Under the pieces are notes generated by a model that worked only from the letters and a program-made list of their open reading frames with translations, was not told where the DNA came from and did not search any database. Shown piece after piece: positions 47,017 through 56,199 of a stretch of 64,000 bases of DNA (the stretch's first letter is position 1; every line of letters starts with the position of its first letter). The translations under genes were made by a program, and so were the position numbers. This DNA comes from Allobosea caraganae (GTDB lineage Bacteria; Pseudomonadota; Alphaproteobacteria; Rhizobiales; Beijerinckiaceae): positions 62,001-126,000 of the forward strand of contig NZ_QQTO01000022.1 in NCBI RefSeq assembly GCF_003351345.1, read 5' to 3'.

Positions 47017-47403
47017 TCACCAGAGACGGCGCGCGCCGAGCGCATCGAAGGCCGCGTCGGAGGAGACGATTGTCAGCTCCTCGATGATTGCCTGCGCAGC
47101 GAGCATCCGGTCGAATGGATCGCGATGCTCGCCCGGAATAGCACCCGCGAGAAGGGCGTGCTCGTTCGAGAGCGGGAGTGCGATGAAACCGTCGGCAGCC
47201 AAGGCGTCGGCAAAGGTCGCAAGCACGTTTTCGACGCCCGGGAGCTTTCCAACTCTATGCTTGGTCGCGATCTCCATTGCCGAGATCGAGCTCACATGGA
47301 CCTGATTATTTCTGTCCAGGATTGGCCCGAGGACCTGTGGCCTCAATGCTCTGCCGCCGAGCCAGAACCAAAGAAGGGCCGAGGTATCGAGAAGGAGCCT
47401 CAA
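47017..47403 (-). CDS. vapC: PIN-domain toxin (VapC)
   Basis: 128 residues. Acidic active-site positions of the PIN nuclease: Asp in RLLLDTSALLWFW, Glu in SSISAMEIATK, Asp in HRDPFDRMLAAQA and Asp in VSSDAAF. Expected to cut RNA when free of antitoxin. Start: TTG at 47403 overlapping the antitoxin stop (TTGA), with GAAGG upstream; a GTG 18 bases earlier lies inside the antitoxin gene and has no SD. Confidence 0.85.
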   Translation of the reverse strand: MRLLLDTSALLWFWLGGRALRPQVLGPILDRNNQVHVSSISAMEIATKHRVGKLPGVENVLATFADALAADGFIALPLSNEHALLAGAIPGEHRDPFDRMLAAQAIIEELTIVSSDAAFDALGARRLW

Positions 47404-47642
47404 TCGTCGCGCCCTTCCCACAGCCGAAGCTCTTCCTCCGGCAAGGGTTCGAAGAATTCAGGTCCGATGTCGAACTGGCCGGCAAAGCGCCCCGGCTTAC
47501 GCTCCGGCCGCGCCTGCTCAATCGGCACCAGCCGCGCAACCGGCTTGTCGCGGCGCGAGATCACGACCTCGCCGCCCTTCTCGACCTCCTCGATCAAGCG
47601 GGAGAGGTTCGTCTTGGCCTCGTGGATGGTGACGCGCGTCAT
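47400..47642 (-). CDS. Phd/YefM-type antitoxin
   Basis: 80 residues. N-terminal DNA-binding part MTRVTIHEAKTNLSRLIEEV, then EKGGEVVISRRDKPVARLVP, the typical Phd/YefM pattern, and an acidic C-terminal toxin-binding tail (FEPLPEEELRLWEGRDD). Start ATG 47642 with GGAGG five bases upstream. Overlaps vapC by four bases. Likely autoregulated through the palindrome at 47669-47680. Confidence 0.88.
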   Translation of the reverse strand: MTRVTIHEAKTNLSRLIEEVEKGGEVVISRRDKPVARLVPIEQARPERKPGRFAGQFDIGPEFFEPLPEEELRLWEGRDD

Positions 47643-47668
47643 TGCGGCCTCCTCGCTCAACCTGACCA

Positions 47669-47680
47669 ACTTAGCTAAGT
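47669..47680. promoter_or_regulatory. Palindromic operator candidate, antitoxin/TPP enzyme
   Basis: ACTTAGCTAAGT, a perfect 12-base palindrome, sits 26 bases upstream of the antitoxin ATG and 16 bases upstream of the divergent TPP-enzyme ATG. A TTGACC-type -35 and TAAGTT -10 for the antitoxin overlap it. Confidence 0.5.
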
Positions 47681-47696
47681 ATCGGAGTCAAGGTCA

Positions 47697-49370
47697 ATGA
47701 CGACACCACGCACCGGCGGGCAGATCCTCGTCGACCAACTCCTGATCCACGGCGCGACCGACGCGTTCTGCGTGCCGGGCGAGAGCTATCTCGCAGTGCT
47801 CGACGCGCTGCACGACGCCAAGCTCAAGGTCACGATCTGCCGGGCCGAGGGCGGCGCGGCGATGATGGCCGAGGCCGCCGGCAAGCTCACCGGCAAGCCC
47901 GGCATCTGCTTCGTGACGCGCGGTCCCGGCGCGACCAACGCCTCGCCGGGCATCCACATCGCCGACCAGGACTCGACCCCGATGATCCTGTTCGTCGGCC
48001 AGATCGAGCGCGGCATGCGCGAGCGCGAGGCCTTTCAGGAGCTCGACTACCGCGCTGTCTTCGGCACGATGACGAAATGGGCGACCGAGATCGACGATGC
48101 CGCGCGCATCCCCGAGATCATCAGCCGCGCCTTCCATGTCGCGACGGCCGGGCGTCCCGGCCCGGTCGTGATCGCGCTGCCCGAGGACGTGCTGACCGAC
48201 CTCGCCGATGTAGCCGACGCGCAGCCCTACCAGGTCACCGAGACGCATCCCTCGCTGCTCCAGACCATCGACCTGCAGAAGCGGCTCTGGGCGGCGAAGT
48301 CGCCGGTCGCGATCTTGGGCGGCTCGCGCTGGAACCCGCAGGCGATCGAGCGCTTCCAGCGCTTCGCCGAGCGCTTCGACCTGCCCGTCGCCGTCTCCTT
48401 CCGTCGGCAGATGCTGTTCCCGGCCGACCATCCGAATTTTGCGGGCGATCTCGGCATTGGGCCCAATCCGAAGCTCTTGAAACGCATCCAGGAGAGCGAC
48501 CTCGTCCTGCTGGTCGGCGGGCGGCTCTCGGAAATGCCGAGCCAGTCCTACACGCTGTTCGGCATTCCCAATCCCGGCCGGCCGCTGGTGCATGTCCATC
48601 CTGATCCGGAAGAGCTCGGCCGCGTCTACCGGCCCTCGCTCGCGATCAACGCCTCGCCGACTGCGTTCTGCGCGGCGCTGGAGACCGTGCATCCGCCGCA
48701 GGTCATTCCCTGGGCCGGCGCGGCGGCCGAGGCGCACGAGGCCTATCTCGGCTGGAGCGAGCAGCCGGCGCCGGTGCCGGGCGCCTTCCATCCCGGCGAG
48801 GCCGTGACCTGGCTGCGGCGCAACCTCCCCGCCGACGCGATCCTCTGCAACGGCGCCGGCAATTACGCGACCTGGGTGCACCGCTTCCATCGCTTCACGA
48901 AGTTCGCGACGCAGCTTGCGCCGACCTCGGGCTCGATGGGCTATGGCGTGCCGGCCGCGATCGGCGCCAAGCGGCTGTTTCCCGAGCGCACCGTGATCGC
49001 CTTCGCCGGCGATGGCTGCTTCCTGATGAACGGGCAGGATTTCGCCACCGCCGTGCAGTATGAGCTGCCGGTGATCGTCATCGTGGTCGATAACGGCATG
49101 TACGGCACGATCCGCATGCATCAGGAGCGGCATTATCCCGGCCGCGTCTCGGCGACGATGCTGAAGAACCCGGATTTCGCAGCCTATGCCAAGGCCTTCG
49201 GTGGCTATGGTGAGCGCGTCGAGACCACCGCGGAGTTCGCCCCCGCCTTCGAGCGCGCGGTGGCAAGCGGCAAGCCTTCGATCCTGCACTGCATCCTCGA
49301 TCCCGAGGCGATCACGCCGGCCAAGACGCTGAGCACGATCCGGGCCGAGGCGCTGGCGGCGAAGGGGTGA
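47697..49370 (+). CDS. Thiamine-pyrophosphate enzyme, acetolactate-synthase-like
   Basis: 557 residues. Three TPP-enzyme domains: the PYR domain with the cofactor-activating Glu in CRAEGGAAMMAEAAG, a central domain, and the PP domain with the TPP motif AGDGCFLMNGQDFATAVQYE, then VDNGMYGTIRMH. Resembles the IlvB-like group of unknown substrate rather than a housekeeping acetolactate synthase; no small subunit gene is nearby. GGAG and AAGG lie upstream of ATG 47697. Divergent from the toxin-antitoxin pair with only 54 bases between. Confidence 0.85.
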   Translation: MTTPRTGGQILVDQLLIHGATDAFCVPGESYLAVLDALHDAKLKVTICRAEGGAAMMAEAAGKLTGKPGICFVTRGPGATNASPGIHIADQDSTPMILFVGQIERGMREREAFQELDYRAVFGTMTKWATEIDDAARIPEIISRAFHVATAGRPGPVVIALPEDVLTDLADVADAQPYQVTETHPSLLQTIDLQKRLWAAKSPVAILGGSRWNPQAIERFQRFAERFDLPVAVSFRRQMLFPADHPNFAGDLGIGPNPKLLKRIQESDLVLLVGGRLSEMPSQSYTLFGIPNPGRPLVHVHPDPEELGRVYRPSLAINASPTAFCAALETVHPPQVIPWAGAAAEAHEAYLGWSEQPAPVPGAFHPGEAVTWLRRNLPADAILCNGAGNYATWVHRFHRFTKFATQLAPTSGSMGYGVPAAIGAKRLFPERTVIAFAGDGCFLMNGQDFATAVQYELPVIVIVVDNGMYGTIRMHQERHYPGRVSATMLKNPDFAAYAKAFGGYGERVETTAEFAPAFERAVASGKPSILHCILDPEAITPAKTLSTIRAEALAAKG

Positions 49371-49372
49371 GC

Positions 49373-49461
49373 CGTCATTGCGAGGAGCGTAGCGACGAAG
49401 CAATCCAGGGGGTCTCGCTCACCCGGTCCCCCTGGATTGCTTCGCTACGCTCGCAATGACG
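49373..49461. repeat. REP-like palindrome overlapping the cytochrome b561 gene end
   Basis: CGTCATTGCGAGGAGCG to CTACGCTCGCAATGACG, with AGCAATCCAGGGGG and CCCCCTGGATTGCT in the stem. Its right edge encodes the last residues and stop of the gene at 49445-50080. Confidence 0.85.
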
Positions 49462-50080
49462 GCTGGGCTTTGCGGGAACCGAACCACATCCGGCGTAGCA
49501 GGTTGTCGCGCCAGAACACGACATGGACGGCCGCCGCCGCGAAATGCACGGCGCCGAGCGCCAGCAGCGCGTTGCCGGCGAAATCGTGCAGGCGCAGCAT
49601 CAACTCGTAGGTTGCCTTGTCCGGGCCGATCGGATGCGGCACCTGGAACAGGCCGAAATAGAGCGTCGGGATCTGGATCGGCGAGGACGCGGCGAGCAGC
49701 AGGCCGGTGACCGGCAGCGCGACGACGCAGAGATAGAGCCCGGCATGGACCGCGTCGCTGGCGAATCGCAGCAGGCGCCCATCATTGGCTGATGGCGGCG
49801 GCTTGACGAGGAGCCGCAGCAGCAGGCGGGCGACGACGAAGCCCGCGACGGTCAGGCCGATCGACTTGTGCAGCTGGTAGAGCTCGAAACGCTCGACGAG
49901 GTTGCGCGTCTCGTCCTGCATCGGGCTGGCGATCAGGAACTGCGCCGCGATCAGGATCAGAGTGAGCCAGTGCAGCGCGACCAGGGCCGGGTGCCAGCGT
50001 GCCGGCGGGTTGGCTTCTCCAGACGCATTTTCTTGACGCGAACCGGCAGCCACTTCGCCCGACAATGCCTCGGGACTCAT
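49445..50080 (-). CDS. Cytochrome b561-type membrane protein
   Basis: 211 residues, four membrane spans. Heme-ligand His candidates: WHPALVALHWLTLILIAAQF, YQLHKSIGLTVAGF, ASDAVHAGLYL and MLRLHDFAGNALLALGAVHF. Probably moves electrons between quinol and a periplasmic partner. ATG overlaps the stop of the YceI gene (ATGA), a pairing seen in many proteobacteria. The last residues (SLRA) and stop come from a REP-like repeat. Confidence 0.9.
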   Translation of the reverse strand: MSPEALSGEVAAGSRQENASGEANPPARWHPALVALHWLTLILIAAQFLIASPMQDETRNLVERFELYQLHKSIGLTVAGFVVARLLLRLLVKPPPSANDGRLLRFASDAVHAGLYLCVVALPVTGLLLAASSPIQIPTLYFGLFQVPHPIGPDKATYELMLRLHDFAGNALLALGAVHFAAAAVHVVFWRDNLLRRMWFGSRKAQPSLRA

Positions 50081-50646
50081 CGCATCACCTGGCCCTTGAT
50101 GACGAGATCGACCTTGTCATCGACGACGTTGACGTCGCGGCCGATCTCGAAGGCCGGGCGCAGGAAGGAGCCGCTGGCGCTGAACGGCAACTTGTCGCCG
50201 CGCTTGGCCCGCTCGATATCGCCGTCGACCGTCACGCTCACCGTGATCGGCTGGGTGATCGAGCGGATGGTCAGATTGCCCTTGATGTCGAGGCTGCGGT
50301 CGCTTGTGCGGGTGACGCTGGTCGAGGTGAAGCTGGCATTGGGGAAGCGGGCGGTGTCGAGCATGCTCTCGCCCTTGATGAAGCCATCCATCAGCGACGA
50401 GCCGGCCGTGACCGAGCCGGTATCGATCGTGACCCTGATCCGGCTCTTCTCCGGGTGGTCGAAATCGAGCCCGAGCGCGCCGTCGAAGCGACCGAACTTG
50501 CCCGTCGCGACCACCGCACCGAAGCGATGCGTGACGAAGCTGAGCTCGGTCGAACTTCGGTCGAGCTTCCAGGCCGTCTGGGCCGAGGCCGGGCCGGCGA
50601 AAAGCATGGCGGAAAGGGCGAGTGCAGGAGCGAATGAGTATTGCAT
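50077..50646 (-). CDS. YceI family periplasmic protein
   Basis: 189 residues. Signal peptide at residues 1-23 (MQYSFAPALALSAMLFAGPA, then SAQ). The rest is the YceI lipocalin-like barrel: TAWKLDRSSTELSFVTHRFG, GRFDGALGLDFDHPEKSRIR, and a C-terminal DDKVDLVIKGQ. Family members bind isoprenoids such as quinone-like lipids. Coupled to cytochrome b561 downstream. The start is placed at the signal peptide Met; the frame runs 22 codons further without support. Confidence 0.92.
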   Translation of the reverse strand: MQYSFAPALALSAMLFAGPASAQTAWKLDRSSTELSFVTHRFGAVVATGKFGRFDGALGLDFDHPEKSRIRVTIDTGSVTAGSSLMDGFIKGESMLDTARFPNASFTSTSVTRTSDRSLDIKGNLTIRSITQPITVSVTVDGDIERAKRGDKLPFSASGSFLRPAFEIGRDVNVVDDKVDLVIKGQVMR

Positions 50647-50728
50647 GGCCGCAATCTGCTGCCCGGTTGATGGCCGAGCCGTGGCAAAGATCTTGCGCTC
50701 ACGCAAAAGCAAGGCGGCGCGAACGCGC

Positions 50729-51328
50729 TCAGTGGGCGTGCTTGCTAATCACGCCGTCGAAGGTCGAGCGGATCGCGCGGGCCAGCGCGATGCTGGCCCA
50801 GCCCTGCACGATCAGCTCGAAGGCCAGGAAGGTGCCGAGGACCCACAGGCCCGAACTCGGCCATTGCGCCAGGATCAGCACGCCGAGCGCCAGCGAGAGC
50901 AGTCCCGAGATCAGGATCCAGATCCAGGCCTTCATCGGCCGGGTCTGAAAGGCGACGAAGGTGCGGAGGCAGCCGACCGCGACCAGCATGATGCCGGCGA
51001 CCAGCGTCAGCGACAGTGTCGCCGCAAGCGGATTGAGGAAGGTGAAGATGCCGAGCGCGAGGTAGAGCAGGCCGATCAGGACGTGCATCAGCCGGCTCTT
51101 CCAGCCGCCATGCCGGGCGGCATCGACCAGCATGATGATGCCACCGACGAAGATCATCGCGCCGAACCAGATCGCGCTGGCAACGCTGAGCAGCGCCACC
51201 GCGCCCAGGCCAAGTATGCCGAGGATGATGAGCGCGATGCCGGCGGCGAGCAGCCAGCCCCAGTTGCGCCGCAGCGGGATCAGGTGCGTGCCGAGCGATG
51301 GCGGATGATGCAGCGGGGCTTCGGACAT
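50729..51328 (-). CDS. HdeD family membrane protein
   Basis: 199 residues, six membrane spans in three pairs (WGWLLAAGIALIILGILGLG; AIWFGAMIFVGGIIMLVDAA; HVLIGLLYLALGIFTFLNPL; LVAGIMLVAVGCL; WILISGLLSLALGVLILAQW). HdeD proteins are linked with acid resistance in enteric bacteria; the role here is unknown. ATG 51328 has GGAGG eight bases upstream. Same strand as YceI but 82 bases apart. Confidence 0.88.
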   Translation of the reverse strand: MSEAPLHHPPSLGTHLIPLRRNWGWLLAAGIALIILGILGLGAVALLSVASAIWFGAMIFVGGIIMLVDAARHGGWKSRLMHVLIGLLYLALGIFTFLNPLAATLSLTLVAGIMLVAVGCLRTFVAFQTRPMKAWIWILISGLLSLALGVLILAQWPSSGLWVLGTFLAFELIVQGWASIALARAIRSTFDGVISKHAH

Positions 51329-51396
51329 GATCGCCACCTCCGGCGGGGCCTTACGCTAGGTTCCCACCGGCGGCTGACGGCGTCAACAGCGCGGCC

Positions 51397-52107
51397 TCAA
51401 TAGGTCGCGCGGCCGCCCGAAAGGTCGAACACGGCGCCCGTCGAGAAGCTGCACCGCTCGCTCGCCAGCCAGGCGACGAGCTCGGCCAGTTCCTCGACCT
51501 CGCCAAGGCGCCCGAGCGGGCTCTTGGCGATCATCGCCGCGACCGTCTCGGGCGACATCTGCTGCAGGATGTCGGTGTCGATCGCGGCGGGCGCGACCGC
51601 GTTGACCAGCACGCCGGTCTGCGCCAGCTCCTTGCCATGCGACTTGGTGAAGGCGAGGACGCCGGCCTTGGCCGCGCTATAGGCGGACAATGTCGGCGTG
51701 CCCTCCTTGCCAGCGAGCGAGGCGATGTTGACGATGCGGCCATAGCCGCGCGTCGCCATGACATCGGCGACCGCCCGCGAGCACAGGAAGGTGCCGGTCA
51801 GGTTGACCGCCTGGACCTTCAACCATTGCGCCAAAGGCGTCTCGGCGACTTTCGTCGACGGCCCGGTCATCCCCGCATTGTTGACGAGCACGGCGATCGG
51901 GCCATGCTCGCTCTCGGTGCGCGAGACGGCTGCCGCGACCTGCTCCTCGTTGGATACGTCGCAGGCGATATGACCCCAGCCGCGCTCGCGCGGTGCTTCC
52001 AGGTCCCAGATCACGGGCGTCAGCCCATCCTGCTCGAGCCGGTCGGCAATGGCGCGACCAATACCCTTGGCGCCGCCGGTGACGACGGCGATCGGTGATT
52101 GCGGCAT
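51397..52107 (-). CDS. Short-chain dehydrogenase/reductase
   Basis: 236 residues, classical SDR. Cofactor motif VTGGAKGIGRAIADRL, NNAG at about residue 77, catalytic Ser in IVNIASLAG, and the YSAAK active-site Tyr/Lys. Substrate unknown. The ATG begins three bases after the transaldolase stop, so both are one transcript; a sugar or polyol substrate would fit but is not shown. Confidence 0.9.
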   Translation of the reverse strand: MPQSPIAVVTGGAKGIGRAIADRLEQDGLTPVIWDLEAPRERGWGHIACDVSNEEQVAAAVSRTESEHGPIAVLVNNAGMTGPSTKVAETPLAQWLKVQAVNLTGTFLCSRAVADVMATRGYGRIVNIASLAGKEGTPTLSAYSAAKAGVLAFTKSHGKELAQTGVLVNAVAPAAIDTDILQQMSPETVAAMIAKSPLGRLGEVEELAELVAWLASERCSFSTGAVFDLSGGRATY

Positions 52108-52110
52108 GGT

Positions 52111-53085
52111 TCAGGCGAGCTTTTCGGCGACCAGCTTGCGCAGGCTGACGAGGTCCTTGACGAAGCCGCGGATGCCCTCGGCCAGCTTTTCCGTCGCCAT
52201 CGCGTCCTGGTTCATGGCGAAGCGGAAAGCCTTCTCGTCGAGAACGATCTTCTTTGCGCCGTCCGGGGAGGCAACCTGCGGCGAGGACGCCGGAGACAAT
52301 TTGCGCGGCAGCTCGCCGGTCGCCGCAGCCAGTTCGTCGAGCAGGCTGGGGCCGATCGTCAGCCGGTCGCAGCCGGCCAGCGCCTCGATCTCGCCGGTGT
52401 TGCGGAAGGAGGCGCCCATCACCACCGTCTTGATCCCGAACGCCTTGTAGTAGGCGTAGATGCTCTTGACCGAGACGACGCCCGGATCGGTCTCGGCCGT
52501 GTAGGGGCCGCCGCCGGCCTTGACGTGCCAATCGAGGATGCGGCCGACGAAGGGCGAGATCAGGAAGGCCTTGGCATCGGCGCAGGCGACGGCCTGCGGC
52601 AGCGCGAAGAGCAGGGTCAGGTTGCAGTCGATGCCCTCGGCCTGCAGCACCTTGGCGGCCTGGATGCCCTCCCAGGTCGAGGCGACCTTGATCAGGATGC
52701 GGTCGCGCTCGATGCCGCGCTCCTCATAGGCGGCGATGATGGCGCGCGCCTTGTCGATGCTCGCCTGCGTGTCGAAGGAGAGGTCGGCGTCGACCTCGGT
52801 CGAGACCCGGCCGGGCACGATCTTGGTCAGCTCGGCGCCGAAGGTGACGGCCAGCCGGTCGCAGACCGCATTGACGCGCGCCTCGCCGGAATGGCTCGCC
52901 TTCTTGCCCCAGGCAATGGCCTCCTCGACCAGCGCGGCATAGGCCGGCGTCTCGACGGCCTTGAGCAGCAGGGTCGGATTGGTGGTGCAATCGACCGGCT
53001 TGAGGCGGCGCACCGCTTCGATGTCGCCGGTATCGGCGACGACCGTGGTCATCTGGCGGAGCTGGTCGAGCTTGGAGGCGGTCAT
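52111..53085 (-). CDS. tal: Transaldolase
   Basis: 324 residues, TalB-type. Non-oxidative pentose phosphate pathway. Opening [20 protein letters not shown] and [12 protein letters not shown]; Schiff-base Lys in [37 protein letters not shown] near the C-terminal half; [11 protein letters not shown]. Start ATG 53085 with AGGA five bases upstream; the upstream frame adds 32 unsupported residues. First gene of a two-gene operon with the SDR. Confidence 0.95.
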   Translation of the reverse strand: MTASKLDQLRQMTTVVADTGDIEAVRRLKPVDCTTNPTLLLKAVETPAYAALVEEAIAWGKKASHSGEARVNAVCDRLAVTFGAELTKIVPGRVSTEVDADLSFDTQASIDKARAIIAAYEERGIERDRILIKVASTWEGIQAAKVLQAEGIDCNLTLLFALPQAVACADAKAFLISPFVGRILDWHVKAGGGPYTAETDPGVVSVKSIYAYYKAFGIKTVVMGASFRNTGEIEALAGCDRLTIGPSLLDELAAATGELPRKLSPASSPQVASPDGAKKIVLDEKAFRFAMNQDAMATEKLAEGIRGFVKDLVSLRKLVAEKLA

Positions 53086-53430
53086 GGCGATCCTGCGGAA
53101 TTGACGGCTGTGAACTCTGCTTTGAAGAGAACTCTGCTTTCGAAGAACTGCGACCCTGGGGCGCAGTTCCAACGCGGTCAAGCAGGTCGCGAGCAGAGGC
53201 GGCCTGCACGAGCCGGTTAAAGCCTGTCATGGGGCGATGGCCATCCCATGACCTTAGCCGGCCATCAAAAATGCGGCATGGGTGCCATAGCGACGAAAAT
53301 CCGATTGCTTCCTGCCTCGGCTTGGGCTGGAAACGCACGCACCAGCACGGACGCGACGTTCACCGATGTGTCACATGGCTGGTCTACCGCGACCGCTTGG
53401 CCCGCTCGGGCCTCCGGACAGGAGAGAAAC
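53086..53430. other. Intergenic region with short repeat and hairpin
   Basis: 345 bases between divergent tal and the ABC substrate-binding gene. AACTCTGCTTT occurs twice with 17-base spacing (53113-53123, 53130-53140). GTCATGGG and CCCATGAC (53226-53233, 53245-53252) form an inverted repeat. No gene is seen; an open frame upstream of the true SBP start is not supported. Confidence 0.5.
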
Positions 53431-54420
53431 ATGCGTTCCAATGCGGTGATCGCGCTGGCTGCGGCCGGCCTTGCTCTGGGCGCCCTTGCGTCGCAACCGG
53501 CCATGGCCGTCGAAGGCAAGCTGGTGCTCTATACCAGCCAGCCCAATACCGACGCCCAGCAGACGATCGACGGCTTCAAGGCGAAATACCCCAACGTCGA
53601 CGTCAGCTTCGTCCGCGACGGAACGCCGCGCGTCATGGCGAAGCTGCGGGCCGAGTTCGAGGCCGGCGCGCCGCAGGCCGACGTGCTGCTGATCGCCGAC
53701 GCGGTGACGATGGAAGGCCTCAAGAAGGAGGATCGCCTCCTCGCCTATGACAAGGCCGACCTCTCGGCCTATCCGGCCGGCATCCATGATCCGCAGAAGA
53801 TGTGGTTCGCCACCAAGCTGATCACCACCGGCATCGTCTACAACACCAAGGCGACGATGAAGCCGACGAGCTGGCTCGACCTGACCAAGCCGGAAGTCAA
53901 GAACCTGCTGGCCATGCCGAGCCCGCTGAATTCCGGCGCCGCGATGATCCACACGATCACGCTGACCGGCAGCCTGCCGGGCGGCTGGGGCTACTATGAA
54001 GAGCTGAAGAAGAACGGCGCGCTCGCCGCCGGCGCCAATGGCGACATCCTGCGCCAGGTCGCCACCGGCGAGAAGCTCTACGGCATGATCGTCGACTTCA
54101 TGCCGATCCGCGAGAAGGCCAAGGGCGCGCCGGTCGAGTTCGTCTTCCCGAAGGAAGGCGTCTCCGCCGTCAGCGAGCCGGTCGCGATCCTGAAGAGCAC
54201 CAAGAACCCGGAAGCCGCCAAGGCCTTCATCGACTTCGTCCTGTCGAAGGACGGCCAGGAGCTGACGCTGAAGCAGGGCTATGTCGCCGCCCATCCGGCG
54301 GTCGCGCTGCCGGCCGGCTACCCGGCCCGCGACGCGATCAAGCTGATGCCGTTCGACGCCGGCAAGGCGCTCGCCGACGAGGCCGCCTCGCGCAAGCGCT
54401 TCAGCGCGATCTTCGAGTGA
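53431..54420 (+). CDS. ABC transporter substrate-binding protein, iron(III)-like
   Basis: 329 residues. Signal peptide at residues 1-27 (NAVIALAAAGLALGALASQP, then AMAVEG). The mature part opens KLVLYTSQPNTDAQQTIDGF and continues with ADVLLIADAVTMEGL, then GIVYNTKATMKPTSWLDLT, as in FbpA/AfuA and other group 2 binding proteins for ferric ion, thiosulfate or small anions. Start ATG 53431 with GGAG six bases upstream. Followed 33 bases later by the permease. Confidence 0.88.
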   Translation: MRSNAVIALAAAGLALGALASQPAMAVEGKLVLYTSQPNTDAQQTIDGFKAKYPNVDVSFVRDGTPRVMAKLRAEFEAGAPQADVLLIADAVTMEGLKKEDRLLAYDKADLSAYPAGIHDPQKMWFATKLITTGIVYNTKATMKPTSWLDLTKPEVKNLLAMPSPLNSGAAMIHTITLTGSLPGGWGYYEELKKNGALAAGANGDILRQVATGEKLYGMIVDFMPIREKAKGAPVEFVFPKEGVSAVSEPVAILKSTKNPEAAKAFIDFVLSKDGQELTLKQGYVAAHPAVALPAGYPARDAIKLMPFDAGKALADEAASRKRFSAIFE

Positions 54421-54453
54421 TCGTCGCCGTGAAGCGGGTTTGAGCGCATCGCC

Positions 54454-56199
54454 ATGACGCTGGCAGCTCCAGCAGATGTGCGGCGAACCCGCTTCCGCCC
54501 GGCCCTGCCGGGACTGAGACTGCCGGCAGGGCTCTTCCTGCCGGTTGCGGTGATGCTGAGCGCAATCCTGCTCGGCGCGCTGCCCTTCCTGCGGCTCGCC
54601 ATCGCCGCCTTCGCGCCGGGCTGGCAGTTCGCACCTGACGCGGCGCTGGCCGAGATGAGCAGCCGCGCCGCGGTCACCGCGACGCTGCACACCTTCGAGA
54701 CCGCCGGCTTCTCGGCGCTGGGCGCGCTGCTGGTCGGCGGCGCCGTGGCGCTCCTGCTTTGCACTACCGACGTGCGCGGCAAGCGGCCGCTCGCCTTCGC
54801 CTTCGTCTTCTCGATGATGATCGCGCCGCAGGTGGCAGCTTTGGCCTTCCTCAGCCTGTTCGCGCCGAATTCGCCGGTGCTGGCGCTGCTCGGCCTGTCG
54901 CCGGAGCCGGGCACGCCGAACCCGCTGCTCGGCTCGGGCGGCATCATCCTTGTCATGGCTCTGCATCACGCGCCGCTGGTGGCGATCACGCTCTGGACCG
55001 GCCTGCGCAGCGTGCCGCATTCGCTGGTCGAGGCGGCGCAAATGGAAGGCGCCGCGCCGTTCACGATCGTCACCCGCATCCTGCTGCCGGTGCTGCGGCC
55101 GCAATTGATCGCGGCGGCCTTGATCGCCTTCGTCGCCGGCATCGGCAATTTCGGCATCCCGGCCCTGCTCGGCCTGCCGGTGAACTATTTGACCTTGCCG
55201 ACGCTGATCTACCGGCGGCTGTCGAGCTTCGGCCCGGCCGGGCTGCCTGATGCCGCGGCGCTCTCGCTGCTGGTCGCGCTGGTGGCGGGCCTCGGCATCA
55301 TCGCCGGCATGCTGGCGACGCGGCGCGCGGGCGGCAAGGTCGAGATCGAGAAGCCACTGGAGCCGTTCTGGCGGCTCGGCAGGGCCCGGCCGCTCGTTGC
55401 CGGCGGGCTCTGGCTCCTGCTCGCGCTCAAGCTCGGCCTGCCCTTCCTCGCCCTGCTTGGCGAGGCGTTGACGCCGGCGCTCGGCGTAGCGCTGTCCTGG
55501 CAGAGCCTGACCTTCGACAAGTTCGCCGAGGTGCTGATCCGGCAGAACGTCACGGTACGCGCCTTCCGCAACTCGTTCCTGTTCGCGGGTACGGCCGCGG
55601 TGATCCTCGCCTTCGTCTCAATCGCCTTCGCCTATGCGCTGGAGCGGCGGATGGGCAAGTTCCGGCGCGTCGTCGAGCTGGTGATCGAGCTGCCCTATGC
55701 GCTGCCCGGCGTCGTGCTAGCCATCGCCTGCATCCTGATGTTCCTGAAGCCTCTGCCGCTGATCGGCGTCAGCATCTATGCCACCCCCTTCATCATCCTC
55801 TTCGCCTATCTCGCCCGCTTCATGCCGCTGGCGCTGAAGGCGCCGGTCGCGGCGATGGCGCAGATCGAGGCGCATCACGAGGAGGCGGCGAAGCTCGACG
55901 GCGTCACGCTCTGGCAGATGCTGCGCTACATCGTGGCGCCGATCCTAGCGCCCGCGGCGACGGTGAGTGCGCTTATGGTCTTCCTCGTCGCCTTCAACGA
56001 GCTCACCGTCTCCGCGCTGCTCTGGTCCTCCGGCACCGAGACCCTCGGCGTCGTGCTGTTCAGCCTGAAGGAGGCCGGGCTCGCCGGCGAGGCGGCGGCG
56101 ATCGCGATCAGCGCATCGGCCGTGATCCTCGTCGTGATGCTGCTGCTCGACCTCTGCGCCAAGCGCCTGCCGGACAAGGTCCTGCCCTGGCGGATCTGA
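54454..56199 (+). CDS. Fused double-domain ABC permease, iron(III)-like
   Basis: 581 residues, about twelve membrane spans from two fused permease halves. Each half has an EAA loop facing the ATPase: EAAQMEGAAPFTIVTRILLP at about 190-210 and EEAAKLDGVTLWQMLRYIVA at about 472-490. This FbpB-like fusion is usual for ferric-ion type importers. No ATPase gene follows; the next gene is a GGDEF protein. Confidence 0.9.
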   Translation: MTLAAPADVRRTRFRPALPGLRLPAGLFLPVAVMLSAILLGALPFLRLAIAAFAPGWQFAPDAALAEMSSRAAVTATLHTFETAGFSALGALLVGGAVALLLCTTDVRGKRPLAFAFVFSMMIAPQVAALAFLSLFAPNSPVLALLGLSPEPGTPNPLLGSGGIILVMALHHAPLVAITLWTGLRSVPHSLVEAAQMEGAAPFTIVTRILLPVLRPQLIAAALIAFVAGIGNFGIPALLGLPVNYLTLPTLIYRRLSSFGPAGLPDAAALSLLVALVAGLGIIAGMLATRRAGGKVEIEKPLEPFWRLGRARPLVAGGLWLLLALKLGLPFLALLGEALTPALGVALSWQSLTFDKFAEVLIRQNVTVRAFRNSFLFAGTAAVILAFVSIAFAYALERRMGKFRRVVELVIELPYALPGVVLAIACILMFLKPLPLIGVSIYATPFIILFAYLARFMPLALKAPVAAMAQIEAHHEEAAKLDGVTLWQMLRYIVAPILAPAATVSALMVFLVAFNELTVSALLWSSGTETLGVVLFSLKEAGLAGEAAAIAISASAVILVVMLLLDLCAKRLPDKVLPWRI

